This document shows positions 20,121-31,046 of a stretch of DNA of 64,000 nucleotides, piece after piece. Location of the stretch: NCBI RefSeq assembly GCF_024345835.1, contig NZ_JAGQBW010000007.1, forward strand, positions 81,366-145,365, given 5' to 3'. Position 1 is the first letter of the stretch. The number at the start of each line of letters is the position of its first letter. Under the pieces are notes generated by a model. It ran no database searches. It had not been told where the DNA came from and saw only the letters and a list, made by a program, of their open reading frames with translations. The DNA is from Synechococcus sp. HJ21-Hayes. GTDB taxonomy: Bacteria > Cyanobacteriota > Cyanobacteriia > PCC-6307 > Cyanobiaceae. Made by a program: the position numbers and the translations under genes.

Positions 20121-20294
20121 GTGACCGATCTCGCCCTCACTGGCAACAACGTGTTGGCGATCGTGGCCACCTCCTTGCTGGTGTTCGTTAGTGGAGGTGT
20201 GATTTATCTCTCCACGATCGAGTGGCGGGATCGCCGGCGCCGCCAGCAACCGGTGCGGATGGCGACGAAAGCCGGCACCAAGGCCCGCCGGTGA
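20121..20294 (+). CDS. small membrane protein downstream of petN
   Basis: A GTG-started 57-residue protein with one membrane span (NNVLAIVATSLLVFVSGGVI) and a strongly basic C-terminus (EWRDRRRRQQ and later KAGTKARR), so the tail is expected on the cytoplasmic side. It lies 20 bases after petN and 24 before cofH and may share the petN transcript. The family is not recognised. Confidence 0.6.
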   Translation: MTDLALTGNNVLAIVATSLLVFVSGGVIYLSTIEWRDRRRRQQPVRMATKAGTKARR

Positions 20295-20318
20295 TCACGA
20301 GCCTGTGAGAGCTCCGCT

Positions 20319-21569
20319 TTGACGCCCTTGCTCCAGGCCGATCGGCCAGAGCCGCTGGCCCAGTGGGCCTGGCAGGAGGCAGGCGAGCTGTTGGTGCCTC
20401 CCCCCTCCGAGGGCCATCGTCCCGGGGCAACCTGGAGCCCCGAGCTGCAGCAGCAGCTGGATGTTGCCCTTCGCCGGGATCCGGCTTCGCATGATGCGGC
20501 GATCCTGGCCTTGCTCTTGCTCGAGACGCCGCCCAGTTCCTCGTTGCGCCAGGCGGCTGATGGCCTCCGCGAGCAGCTGGTGGGTGACGCGGTGACCTAC
20601 GTGGTGAACCGCAACCTCAACTTCACCAACCACTGCCTGCAGCATTGCAGCTTCTGCGCGTTCCGCCGGGATCCCGGTGAGGCAGGAGCCTACTGGCACT
20701 CCTTAGAGCTCCTCCAGGACAGAGCAGCGGAGGCCCAGGCCCTCGGGGCCACGGAGCTTTGCCTGCAGGGCGGCTTGAATCCTGAGGCGCGGCTCCAAGG
20801 CTCTGCCCTTCATTACTACATTCGGCTGCTGACGGCCTGCCGTGATGCGGCCCCCGGGCTGCATCTGCATGCCTTCTCTCCCCAGGAGTTGCTGTTCATC
20901 GCGGAGCAGGACAGGCTCCCCCTTGCGGAGGTGATCGCAGCCCTGAAGCAAGCCGGCCTTGGTTCTGTTCCGGGCACGGCCGCCGAGGTGCTCAGCGAGC
21001 GGATCCGGCGCCGCCTCTGCCCTGAGAAACTCACGGCCCGCCAGTGGTGTGCCGTGATCCGCGAAGTGCATGCGGCCGGGCTGCCGAGCACCGCCACGCT
21101 GATGGCTGGCCATCTTGAACACCCTGCCGACCGCGCAGCTCACCTGCTCACCCTCGTGGCCCTGCAGCAACGGGCCTGGCAGCATCAGCAGATGGGTTTC
21201 ACCGAGTTCGTGCTGCTTCCCTTCATCGGGGCGTCCGCACCCGCCTCCCTGCGTCAACGGGTGGGACGGGATCAGCCCGATCGGGAGGCGATGCTGGCCC
21301 TCACGGCCCAGGCGCGGTTGCTTTTGGGGCCCTGGTTTGTGAATCACCAGCCCAGTTGGGTGAAGCTCACTCTGGAGGGAGCCACAGAAGCCCTGCGCTG
21401 GGGGTGTAACGATCTCGGCGGAACGCTCATGGAGGAGTCGATCACCACCATGGCTGGGGCCCAGGGCGGCACCTGCCAATCGCCGCAGCAACTGGAGCAG
21501 GCGGCGCGCTCCCTGGGGCGGCCCGTGCGGGTGCGCACCACGCTGTATGGGGCACCGGTATGCGCGTGA
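20319..21569 (+). CDS. cofH: FO synthase subunit CofH (radical SAM)
   Basis: CofH joins tyrosine with a ribityl-diaminouracil on the way to the deazaflavin FO, the chromophore of some photolyases. The 416-residue protein has the radical-SAM cluster CLQHCSFC (CxxxCxxC) preceded by YVVNRNLNFTNH, and the C-terminal GGTLMEESITTMAGAQGG typical of CofH/MqnC-like enzymes. The only usable start is TTG at 20319. CofG, which completes FO, is not in this window. Confidence 0.9.
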   Translation: MTPLLQADRPEPLAQWAWQEAGELLVPPPSEGHRPGATWSPELQQQLDVALRRDPASHDAAILALLLLETPPSSSLRQAADGLREQLVGDAVTYVVNRNLNFTNHCLQHCSFCAFRRDPGEAGAYWHSLELLQDRAAEAQALGATELCLQGGLNPEARLQGSALHYYIRLLTACRDAAPGLHLHAFSPQELLFIAEQDRLPLAEVIAALKQAGLGSVPGTAAEVLSERIRRRLCPEKLTARQWCAVIREVHAAGLPSTATLMAGHLEHPADRAAHLLTLVALQQRAWQHQQMGFTEFVLLPFIGASAPASLRQRVGRDQPDREAMLALTAQARLLLGPWFVNHQPSWVKLTLEGATEALRWGCNDLGGTLMEESITTMAGAQGGTCQSPQQLEQAARSLGRPVRVRTTLYGAPVCA

Positions 21570-22885
21570 AGCTCAGCAAGCTGCCCCTGCGCTTCACCAT
21601 CCTTTCAACGGCCGTATTGGTGGTGGCTCCAGCCCTGGTTCTCGGGCTGTTTCCCCGTAGCAATGCCTCGGGCCTGGACCGGCTGGTGGGGGCTGCCGCG
21701 ATGGTCCAGAGCTTTGCCTCGGCGGCGAACCAACCCGTTCCTCCCCTCTGGCGCCAGCGCCTGGGCGAGGCCTCTGCCCAGCGGCTGTGGCGCCAGCAAC
21801 GGCGCCTGTGGTGGCAGTTCTGGGGGGGGCATGGGGATGCCGGCGCCTACCTGGTGCTCAATGCCCCAGCCAACCTCCCCCTTCCTGCCAATGGCCTGCG
21901 GGTGGATGATCTGCTGGTGGTGGCGCCCGACCCCTTGGCGCGCCAGTTGCTACGGGATCAGCTCAAGGTGACCCGCCGAGCCCCTCGGGGCATGGAGCAG
22001 CGCTGCAGCACCCAGTTGCGTCAGCGGGAGGCCGTGCTCTGGAACGGCACGGCCCTGGGCCAGATGTTGGGCCCCCTCGCCCCCGTGGTGCAGAGCGTGC
22101 AGCACGGTTGCCTGCTGCTGCGTTCCGAGCGGCAGGCCCTGCTCTGGCAGGGAGAGGCGGATGCCACTGAGGGGCTGCTGTCCCGAGCCCCCACGCCGAT
22201 ACCGGAACCGGTGTTGCAACCCCTGCCCGCACCCCTATTGATGGAGTTGCAGGGTCGGCGCCTGGATTTGCTCACCCGCGGACTGCTCAGCAGCCAGTTG
22301 GTGCGCCAATCCCTGGCTCAAACCTATGGCCTCGGTCCGCAGCAGCTCACGCTTCTGGAGCGCACACCCTTCCAGTTGCGGCTTAGGGCCGTGCCCACGG
22401 GTCGTTTCCAGGCAGGGCTCGAGCTGCAGGTGCCGGTGGGAGCGGATCGCAGCCGGTGGGGGTCCCTGCTGGCCGGCCTGCGCAAGGCGCTGCTCGATCA
22501 AGGGCTCATGGAGCAGGAGCTGGGCCCTACCGGCCAGGCCCTGCAGGCGCCAGGGCCGGCCACCACGGCGCCCACCAGCACCTGGAGTCGGGAGGACGGC
22601 ATGGTGGTGGGCGGCTGGCGCTGGTTCCAGGCGGCTGGCGCCCCCCAGTTGCTGCTGTTCCTCGGGCCCGTGCCCACCCAGGCCTCGGTGTCAGCCACTG
22701 TTCCCCAGGCCGATTGGCGTCTGCGGCTGCGCCCCCAGGCCATGCTGAAGGCCTCGTTGCTGCCTGAGAGCCTGCCCCTGGTGGTGAGCCGATCCGCTGA
22801 GCTGCAGCTGCTGGGGCGCACGGCCAGTGGCCGTGCTGGCGAGCGCCAGAGCGCCCTGGCGGGGCGCCTGGATTTGAAGCCCTAG
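21560..22885 (+). CDS. uncharacterised exported or membrane-anchored protein
   Basis: The 441-residue protein starts with a basic segment and one hydrophobic span (FTILSTAVLVVAPALVLGLF), so it is probably anchored with the bulk outside the cytoplasm. The rest is rich in leucine, glutamine and arginine, with no motif I recognise. Its ATG lies ten bases inside the end of cofH, implying co-translation. The stop overlaps the convergent thf1 stop by four bases. Confidence 0.7.
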   Translation: MRVKLSKLPLRFTILSTAVLVVAPALVLGLFPRSNASGLDRLVGAAAMVQSFASAANQPVPPLWRQRLGEASAQRLWRQQRRLWWQFWGGHGDAGAYLVLNAPANLPLPANGLRVDDLLVVAPDPLARQLLRDQLKVTRRAPRGMEQRCSTQLRQREAVLWNGTALGQMLGPLAPVVQSVQHGCLLLRSERQALLWQGEADATEGLLSRAPTPIPEPVLQPLPAPLLMELQGRRLDLLTRGLLSSQLVRQSLAQTYGLGPQQLTLLERTPFQLRLRAVPTGRFQAGLELQVPVGADRSRWGSLLAGLRKALLDQGLMEQELGPTGQALQAPGPATTAPTSTWSREDGMVVGGWRWFQAAGAPQLLLFLGPVPTQASVSATVPQADWRLRLRPQAMLKASLLPESLPLVVSRSAELQLLGRTASGRAGERQSALAGRLDLKP

Positions 22886-23577
22886 TTGGCTTCCTCTGCT
22901 GAAGAACCCTGGCTCAGGGCCCGCTCGCGGCGGCGCCGGTCGGCGGCCAGGGTTTCCTCCACGAGTTCCACGGCTTGGGCCATCTTCTCGATGTTGGTGG
23001 CATAGAGGCCCAGGTCCTTGTCCACCCGGTCCTTGATCAGGCCCATGGCCTCCCCGATGTCGTGGGCGGCGCTGCGCAGGGCCTGGGGGTCGAGGGCATC
23101 GGAGCCACGGGCGCTCTGCAGCAGGCTCAACAGCCCCACGGCCACGAGTCGTGAGTAGTGGAAGTCCGAGCGCTGCACGCCGGAGAGCAGGCCCGCGATC
23201 GGGGCCGGGGCACCCTCGCCCCGGTTCGAGAGCCAGCCCTTCACCTCCTCGAGGCTGTGGTGCCCCACGCTGGCCACCGCATCCGCGGCCATCTGGCGCA
23301 GTTGAGCGGGGTCAAAGCCATTGGCGCTGCAGAGGGCGGCGAACAGGGGGTCGCGTTGCTCGTCGGGGCGGTAGCCCTTGGACAAGCTGTCGAACACCTG
23401 GGTGAGGCCCACGGCGAACAGGCCATCGGCCTGGAAGCCCTTCTGGTGGCTCAGCAGGTGCAACTCCACCAGCAGTTCGTCCACCAGGCGGCGGTAAAGG
23501 GGGGCGATCACATGGGGAAACGCCGCATGAAAGGCCCGCTTGCTATCGGCAACGGTCTGGCTGGCGCCCACGCTCAA
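22882..23577 (-). CDS. thf1: thylakoid formation protein Thf1 / Psb29
   Basis: The 231-residue protein matches the Thf1/Psp29 family along its length: TVADSKRAFHAAFPHVIAPL, then YRRLVDELLVELHLLSHQKGF, the QVFDSLSKGYRP loop and the C-terminal coiled region LGLYATNIEKMAQAVELVEE. It is needed for photosystem II biogenesis and influences FtsH protease complexes; an ftsH gene lies 800 bases away. Start is TTG at 23577 or GTG at 23571. Confidence 0.93.
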   Translation of the reverse strand: MSVGASQTVADSKRAFHAAFPHVIAPLYRRLVDELLVELHLLSHQKGFQADGLFAVGLTQVFDSLSKGYRPDEQRDPLFAALCSANGFDPAQLRQMAADAVASVGHHSLEEVKGWLSNRGEGAPAPIAGLLSGVQRSDFHYSRLVAVGLLSLLQSARGSDALDPQALRSAAHDIGEAMGLIKDRVDKDLGLYATNIEKMAQAVELVEETLAADRRRRERALSQGSSAEEAN

Positions 23578-23658
23578 GGGTTCAAGGTGGGGCGACCCTA
23601 GCGCTGCAGATGCCCCACCCTCAGTAGGATCCGCAAAGCTGCTGCCTGCTCCGTGTCG

Positions 23659-24249
23659 ATGATCCCGATCGTGATCGAAGAGTCGGGCCGAGGGGAGCGG
23701 GCGTTCGACATCTATTCCCGGCTGCTGCGGGAGCGGATCATTTTCCTGGGCGAACCGGTGACAGCTGAATCCGCCAACCGCATCGTGGCCCAGCTGCTGT
23801 TCCTGGAGGCGGAAGATCCCGACAAGGACATCTTCCTCTACATCAATTCCCCCGGTGGCTCCGTCTACGACGGCCTAGGAATCTTTGACACCATGCAGCA
23901 CATCAAGCCTGATGTGCAGACCGTCTGCGTGGGCCTGGCCGCCTCCATGGGTGCCTTCTTGCTCTGCGCCGGTGCCAAGGGCAAGCGCAGCAGCCTCACC
24001 CACTCGCGGATCATGATCCACCAGCCCCTGGGAGGCGCCCGCGGCCAGGCCAGCGACATCCGCATCCAAGCCGACGAGATTCTGTATCTCAAGAAGAAGC
24101 TCAATCAAGAGCTCGCCGACCGCACGGGCCAGCCCCTGCCCCGCATCGAGGAAGACACCGACCGCGACTTCTTTATGTCGCCGGCCGAGGCTGTGGAGTA
24201 CGGCCTGATCGACAAGGTGATCGACAAGCGCCCCGTACGGCCTGTCTGA
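23659..24249 (+). CDS. clpP: ATP-dependent Clp protease proteolytic subunit
   Basis: The serine protease ClpP, 196 residues from ATG 23659 (a GTG lies two codons upstream). The catalytic triad is Ser96 in AASMGAF, His121 in MIHQPLGG and Asp170 in DTDRDFFMS, and [13 protein letters not shown] forms the oxyanion region. It degrades proteins with ClpX or ClpC. Cyanobacteria have several paralogues; the [20 protein letters not shown] start is that of the fully active type. Confidence 0.95.
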   Translation: MIPIVIEESGRGERAFDIYSRLLRERIIFLGEPVTAESANRIVAQLLFLEAEDPDKDIFLYINSPGGSVYDGLGIFDTMQHIKPDVQTVCVGLAASMGAFLLCAGAKGKRSSLTHSRIMIHQPLGGARGQASDIRIQADEILYLKKKLNQELADRTGQPLPRIEEDTDRDFFMSPAEAVEYGLIDKVIDKRPVRPV

Positions 24250-24282
24250 GCCCATGCTTCCAGGCATCATGAGGTCATGAAA

Positions 24283-24310
24283 AAAGCCCGCGGTTCACAC
24301 CGCGGGCTTT
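24283..24310. terminator. strong hairpin between clpP and ftsH
   Basis: Perfect 11-base arms AAAGCCCGCGG and CCGCGGGCTTT around a 6-base loop, with A-runs before and T-rich sequence after. It lies between two convergent stop codons, so it can end transcription from both sides. Confidence 0.85.
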
Positions 24311-24337
24311 CTGTTGGTCTTGCAGGTCCAGGCCAGC

Positions 24338-26275
<1,938 letters not shown>

Positions 26276-26359
26276 GGCAGTGGAAATCCGGATCTGGATG
26301 TTTAACAAGTGTAAAGCGAGCCCTCGCCGATCCGGGGCTGGATCCACTGGAGGTGAGTG

Positions 26360-26680
26360 CTACACGGCTTCCTGCCAGTCCGCCGGCTCGCGGCTGTTCT
26401 CAGGATCGGGCGCAATGCTGAGGGTGCGGGGGGCCGTGCCCGTGGGTGCGGTGGGTTCATCGGGCTCGAGCGACAGCTGTTCCACCGGCAGGCTCTCCAT
26501 CAGCTCAGGCCCGCCCAGGCCGTGGGTCCAGATTTCCACCACGCTGCCGGGAGGCGCCAAGAAGCTGAGCAGCTCGAAGGGGAACACCACCCGTTCGAGA
26601 AAAAACTCATCCGGGCCGATGCAACGCACGATCACCATGCGATCGGTGCCGTTGCGGTAGCCGCAGGAGAGCTGGGCCAA
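26360..26680 (-). CDS. DUF1830 domain protein
   Basis: The core LSCGYRNGTDRMVIVRCIGP, then FFLERVVFPFELLSFLAPP and a C-terminal VVEIWTHG, matches the DUF1830 family of cyanobacteria. The acidic, proline-rich C-terminal 40 residues are variable. Function is unknown. The start is a TTG at 26680; no ATG is available in frame. Confidence 0.75.
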   Translation of the reverse strand: MAQLSCGYRNGTDRMVIVRCIGPDEFFLERVVFPFELLSFLAPPGSVVEIWTHGLGGPELMESLPVEQLSLEPDEPTAPTGTAPRTLSIAPDPENSREPADWQEAV

Positions 26681-26829
26681 GGGAATCAGTCCTATGCAGA
26701 ACAGCTAATAAACTCACCTGTGGGCTCCGTGATGGTTGCATCCAACACGGTTTAGGGGACCCGAGCGCTTCTTAAGCTTTTCTTTCTGCTGGTTTCGACA
26801 TTTGCGGGGCCTGGCGGGAGTGGCCTGCC

Positions 26830-28059
26830 CTAGAGGCTGCGCAGGGCCGTGATCGGGTCGAGCCGGGCCGCACGGCGGGCGGGCAGCACCCCGAAGATCA
26901 GGCCGATGGAGCCGGAGAGCCCCACGGTTACCAACACACTCACGGTGCCAATGGCAGCGGGCAGGGGGGTAAGGGCCCCCAGGGCCGCCACGGCCGAGAG
27001 GCCGAGGGCACTGCCGATCACCCCGCCGAGGCTGGAGAGCACCAGGGCCTCCACCAGGAACTGGGCCAGAACGTCGCTGCTGCGGGCGCCCACGGCTTTG
27101 CGCAGCCCGATCTCCGAGGTGCGCTCACTCACCGACACCAACATGATGTTCATGATGCCGATGCCGCCCACCAGCAGGGAGATGGCGCCGATGGCGCCGA
27201 GCATCAACGTGAGGCCTCCGGTGATGGTGCCCACGATCGAGAGGGCGTCCTGTTGAGAGCGCACGGCGAAATCGTCCTCCCGGAGGATGTTGTGGCGCTG
27301 GCGCAGCAGGTTGGTGATCTGGAACTTGGCCGCACCGGTGCTCGCCTCGTCCTTCGCCTCCACGCTGATGAAGTTGAGGCTGACGCCGTAGGTGGGATCC
27401 CGGCCTGAGAGCTTGCTCACCATGGTGGAGAGCGGGATGTAGGCCGCCTCGTCCTGGTTCTGGCCGAACACGGCGCCCTTGGGGGCCATCACGCCGATCA
27501 CCTCGAACGATTGGTCGCGGATGCGCAGGGTTTTGCCGATGGCCGATCCCACCGGCAGCAACTTGGTGCGCAGGTCGGGACCGATCACCACCACGTTGCG
27601 GGCCGCCTCCAGATCGCGCTGATCAATGAAGCGCCCCTGGGCCACATCAAAGCGGCGAACCGTGATGAAGTCCGGCGTGATGCCGGAGATCGTGGCCGTG
27701 GAGCTCTTGGATCCCGCCTGCAGCACCGAGCTCAGGGTGATCTGGGGCACCACCCGCTTCACGCTCGGCACCTGCTCCGCGATGGCCTCGGCGTCTTCCA
27801 GCACAAGGGTCTTGGGGAAGTCGATGCCCTGGCGGCGGCTGTCGTTGTTGCCGGGCACCACGAACAGCACGTTGGCCCCCAGGGTGTTGAGCTGCCCCTC
27901 GGCCAGGTTCTGGGCTCCCTTGCCCACACCCACGAGGGTGATCACTGAGGCATTGCCGATCACGATGCCGAGCATCGTGAGCAGGGATCGCAAGCGGTTG
28001 GCCTTGAGGGTATTCAAGGCCATCCCCACGGTTTCACGCAGGGGGAGCTTGGCGGCCAT
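26830..28059 (-). CDS. ABC transporter permease, MacB/FtsX family
   Basis: Four membrane spans in the MacB arrangement: one near the N-terminus (LRSLLTMLGIVIGNASVITL), a large periplasmic MacB_PCD domain (to about residue 270) and three C-terminal spans with GGIGIMNIMLVSVSERTSEI and LRKAVGAR, the ATPase-coupling helix. These permeases drive efflux or lipoprotein/peptide export with a MacB-type ATPase, which is not adjacent. ATG 28059 gives 409 residues. The gene follows pyk on the same strand. Confidence 0.87.
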   Translation of the reverse strand: MAAKLPLRETVGMALNTLKANRLRSLLTMLGIVIGNASVITLVGVGKGAQNLAEGQLNTLGANVLFVVPGNNDSRRQGIDFPKTLVLEDAEAIAEQVPSVKRVVPQITLSSVLQAGSKSSTATISGITPDFITVRRFDVAQGRFIDQRDLEAARNVVVIGPDLRTKLLPVGSAIGKTLRIRDQSFEVIGVMAPKGAVFGQNQDEAAYIPLSTMVSKLSGRDPTYGVSLNFISVEAKDEASTGAAKFQITNLLRQRHNILREDDFAVRSQQDALSIVGTITGGLTLMLGAIGAISLLVGGIGIMNIMLVSVSERTSEIGLRKAVGARSSDVLAQFLVEALVLSSLGGVIGSALGLSAVAALGALTPLPAAIGTVSVLVTVGLSGSIGLIFGVLPARRAARLDPITALRSL

Positions 28060-28096
28060 GGGGGCTCCAGAACGGGGCGGTGGTGCCGGTGCTAGC

Positions 28097-29869
28097 TCAG
28101 CGGGAGGCCATGGTGTGGTTGCGGGCACCGCGATGCACCACGCCCTCACGGGTGTCGAGGGTCACCAATTCACCGTGGCGCAGGTCGGCGGTGGCGTTGG
28201 CAACGCCCACGATCACAGGCACACCGAGCTGCTGGGCGATGGTGGCCGCGTGGCTTTCGGCTCCACCCACCTCGACGATCACGCCCCTGGCCTTGCGGAT
28301 GGCGTCGACGAAATCGGCGGTGGTGTCCTTCACCACCAGGATCTCGCCGCTCTGCATGCCGGCGGCCTCTTCAGGGGTGGTGGCCAGGCAGACCTTGCCG
28401 CTCACGGAGGTGCTGCCAATGCCCAGGCCACGGCCGAGGACGGCACTCACAATCCCCACCTTCACCAGGTCGGTGGAGCCGCTGACCCCCGGCAGCGTGC
28501 CGGCGGTCTGCACCACCAAATCGCCCTCCTTGAGCACACCCATCTCCTGGGCGAGGCCCATGGCAATGGTGAAGGTGCTGGTGGCCGAGTTCTCCTGCTG
28601 CACCAGCAGGGGGTTGACGCCCCACACCAGCTGCATGCGGCGGGCCACATCCACTTCACTGGTGATGGCCAGAATCGGGGTGGAGGGGCGGAACTTGCTC
28701 ACATTGCGGGCAGTGGCGCCACTCTTGGTGAGGGTGAGGATGGCGGAGGCCTCAAGCCGGCGGGCGATGGAGCTCACCGCCTGGCTGATGGCGTTGGGGA
28801 TGGTGGAGGCCAGCTGGCTGGTCTCGCTGCGGTGGGGATAGTCGCGCTCGATGCGGCGGGCGATCTGGCTCATGGTGGCCACGGCCTCCACGGGGAAGTC
28901 GCCCACGGCGCTTTCGTTGGACAGCATCACGGCGTCCGTGCCATCGAGGATGGCGTTGGCCACATCGCTCACTTCGGCACGGGTGGGCCGCGGGCAGCTC
29001 ACCATCGAATCGAGCATCTGGGTGGCGGTGATCACCGGGATGCCCAGGGCATTGCACTTGCGGATCAGCTCCTTCTGCAGCAGCGGCACTTCCTCGGCGG
29101 GCATTTCCACGCCGAGGTCACCGCGGGCCACCATCACCCCGTCGCAGAGGGGCAGGATTGCATCGATCTGATCGATGGCTTCGAACTTTTCGATCTTGGC
29201 CACCACCGGCGTGCTGAAGCCGTGGCCGGCGATCAGCTCCTTGATCTCCAGCATGTCGGAGGGGTTGCGCACGAAGCTGAGGGCCACCCAGTCCACCCCC
29301 TGCTTGAGGCCAAAGGCCAGATCAGTGCGGTCCTTGTCGGTGAGGGCGCGAATGGAGAGTTGAACGTCCGGGAAATTGACGCCCTTGTTATTGGAGAGCA
29401 CGCCACCCACGGTGACGGTGCAATAGAGGGTCTGCTCGCCCTGGTCCACCCGGTCCACCACCATCTCGACGCGGCCGTCATCCAGGAGGATGCGGCTGCC
29501 CGGAACCACCTCATCGGCCAGCCGGTCGTAGGTGACGGTGGCAATGGCCTGACTGCACTCCACATTCCGTGAGGTGAGGGTGAAGGCATCCCCTTTGGCC
29601 ACGGTGATGGGGCCGTCCTTGAAGCGACCCAGACGGATCTTGGGACCCTGCAGATCTTGCAGGATGCCCACGTGGATGCCCAGCTCGTGGCCCACCTGGC
29701 GGATGGTGGCGACCCGGGCAGCGTGCTCGGCGTGGTCGCCGTGGGAGAAGTTGAGGCGGAAAGTGGTTGCTCCGGCCTCAATCAGCGCGCGCAGCTGCTC
29801 GGGAGATTCGGTTGCAGGGCCGATGGTGGCCACGATCTTGGTGCGACGCGTGAGATCGGGCAGGGCCAT
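28097..29869 (-). CDS. pyk: pyruvate kinase with C-terminal phosphohistidine domain
   Basis: The 590-residue enzyme makes pyruvate and ATP from PEP and ADP. It shows RRTKIVATIGPATESPEQL, FRLNFSHGDH, the signature IDAILPLCDGVMVARGDLG and the family's allosteric C domain. The last 100 residues form a PEP-utiliser mobile domain with the phosphohistidine-like motif GGAESHAA, as in many cyanobacterial and Bacillus pyruvate kinases. The start ATG at 29869 faces the divergent mazG gene. Confidence 0.95.
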   Translation of the reverse strand: MALPDLTRRTKIVATIGPATESPEQLRALIEAGATTFRLNFSHGDHAEHAARVATIRQVGHELGIHVGILQDLQGPKIRLGRFKDGPITVAKGDAFTLTSRNVECSQAIATVTYDRLADEVVPGSRILLDDGRVEMVVDRVDQGEQTLYCTVTVGGVLSNNKGVNFPDVQLSIRALTDKDRTDLAFGLKQGVDWVALSFVRNPSDMLEIKELIAGHGFSTPVVAKIEKFEAIDQIDAILPLCDGVMVARGDLGVEMPAEEVPLLQKELIRKCNALGIPVITATQMLDSMVSCPRPTRAEVSDVANAILDGTDAVMLSNESAVGDFPVEAVATMSQIARRIERDYPHRSETSQLASTIPNAISQAVSSIARRLEASAILTLTKSGATARNVSKFRPSTPILAITSEVDVARRMQLVWGVNPLLVQQENSATSTFTIAMGLAQEMGVLKEGDLVVQTAGTLPGVSGSTDLVKVGIVSAVLGRGLGIGSTSVSGKVCLATTPEEAAGMQSGEILVVKDTTADFVDAIRKARGVIVEVGGAESHAATIAQQLGVPVIVGVANATADLRHGELVTLDTREGVVHRGARNHTMASR

Positions 29870-29929
29870 TCGGCGGGGCCAAAGTTGAGTTCGACACTAT
29901 CATCGTGGGCCACCAGCCCTGTTGTGCCA

Positions 29930-30259
29930 ATGGATCTCAACGCGTATCAGCAGGGGGCCCGCACCACGGCGAAGTACCCCGATGTGGGCAGCAATCCCAT
30001 CTACCCCACCCTGGGGCTGTGCGGTGAAGCCGGCGAGGTGGCCGACAAGGTGAAGAAGGTGCTGCGTGATCAGGGCGGCCAGTTCTCAGCTGAGGTGCGC
30101 GAGGCCCTCAAGCTGGAGCTGGGGGACGTGCTCTGGTACGTGGCCCAGCTGGCCAGTGAGCTCGATTTCGAGCTGGCGGAGATTGCCGAGGCCAATCTGG
30201 CCAAGCTGGCCAGCCGGGCCGCTCGTAACGTGATCTCCGGCAGCGGCGACCACCGGTGA
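29930..30259 (+). CDS. MazG-type nucleotide pyrophosphohydrolase
   Basis: A 109-residue all-alpha NTP pyrophosphatase. It shows GLCGEAGEVADKVKKVLRD (the first EExxE-like metal helix) and LELGDVLWYVAQLASELD (the ELxD helix). It likely hydrolyses non-canonical or surplus dNTPs. Single-domain length is shorter than E. coli MazG. The stop overlaps the GTG of the next gene by four bases. Confidence 0.85.
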   Translation: MDLNAYQQGARTTAKYPDVGSNPIYPTLGLCGEAGEVADKVKKVLRDQGGQFSAEVREALKLELGDVLWYVAQLASELDFELAEIAEANLAKLASRAARNVISGSGDHR

Positions 30260-30729
30260 GACACATTTTCTACGCCTTGGTGCTGGTGGTTCTGACCCTG
30301 TTCACCCCCCTGGTGCCGCCGGCTCAGGCGGCGGGACTCACGGTGTCGGAGGTGAGCCTCGACCCCTGCCCTGCCGATGACATCGGGGCCCAGCCCCAGC
30401 TGCGTCGACCCAGTGGTGCCAGCTGCTTCGTGCTGCGGGGCACGGTGAGCAACCCCGCCCGCAAGCCGGTGGTGGACACCGATGTGTTCGCTCAGATCCT
30501 GGATGCCAGCGGCGAGCCGGTGCTGCAGAACCGCTCGCGGGTGGGCTCCATCGGCGATGTCCCCCCCGGTTCCTCCAGCTTTGCCCTGCGCCTGGCTGTG
30601 CCGGCCGGCACCCCTGGACCCTTCAGCTTTACCAACGTGAAGGCCCGTGGTTTCAGCGCCCCGGTGCGCACCCGGGCCGGAGAGTTCGACGACCTGCTGC
30701 CCTTGGAGCAGGCTGTGGCGGATCAGTAG
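30256..30729 (+). CDS. small exported protein with FxLYD-like domain
   Basis: The 157-residue product has a signal peptide (to about residue 25, PPAQAAG) and a beta-rich mature part (SCFVLRGTVSNPARKPVVDT, then VFAQILDASG and VGSIGDVPPGSSSFALRL) resembling FxLYD-type domains found on the outside of bacterial cells. Two cysteines may pair. The function is unknown. It starts with GTG overlapping the mazG stop, and its end overlaps the yggT stop. Confidence 0.65.
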   Translation: MRHIFYALVLVVLTLFTPLVPPAQAAGLTVSEVSLDPCPADDIGAQPQLRRPSGASCFVLRGTVSNPARKPVVDTDVFAQILDASGEPVLQNRSRVGSIGDVPPGSSSFALRLAVPAGTPGPFSFTNVKARGFSAPVRTRAGEFDDLLPLEQAVADQ

Positions 30730-31010
30730 CCCGCGCTTAGCACGCTCACGCTGGCGGCACCCAGGAGCTGCTGCACCAGGCTCAGGGCCAGGAAGGCCAG
30801 GATCGCGGAGAGATCGAGCCCACCGAGCGGTGGAATCAGACCGCGAAAGGCGTTCAGGTAGGGGTCGGTGATCGAACTCACCGTCGAGAGCACCGGATTG
30901 CCCCAGTCCAGGTTGGGGAACCAGGTGAGCAGCACCCGCACTAGCAGGATGAGCGAATAGATCTCCAGGGTGCTGGCGAGCACGCTCAGCAGTTGGCTCA
31001 ACACGTCCAT
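30723..31010 (-). CDS. YggT family membrane protein
   Basis: A 95-residue protein with two hydrophobic spans and the YggT pattern LILLVRVLLTWFP...SITDPYLNAFRGLIPPLGGLDLSAILAFLAL. In cyanobacteria and plastids (Ycf19) such proteins influence thylakoid organisation or division, which is known for relatives only. It lies downstream of scpB on the same strand. Confidence 0.87.
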   Translation of the reverse strand: MDVLSQLLSVLASTLEIYSLILLVRVLLTWFPNLDWGNPVLSTVSSITDPYLNAFRGLIPPLGGLDLSAILAFLALSLVQQLLGAASVSVLSAGY

Positions 31011-31046
31011 GGGCTCTGGGGATCGAAGAACAACTCTATGGAGGGC

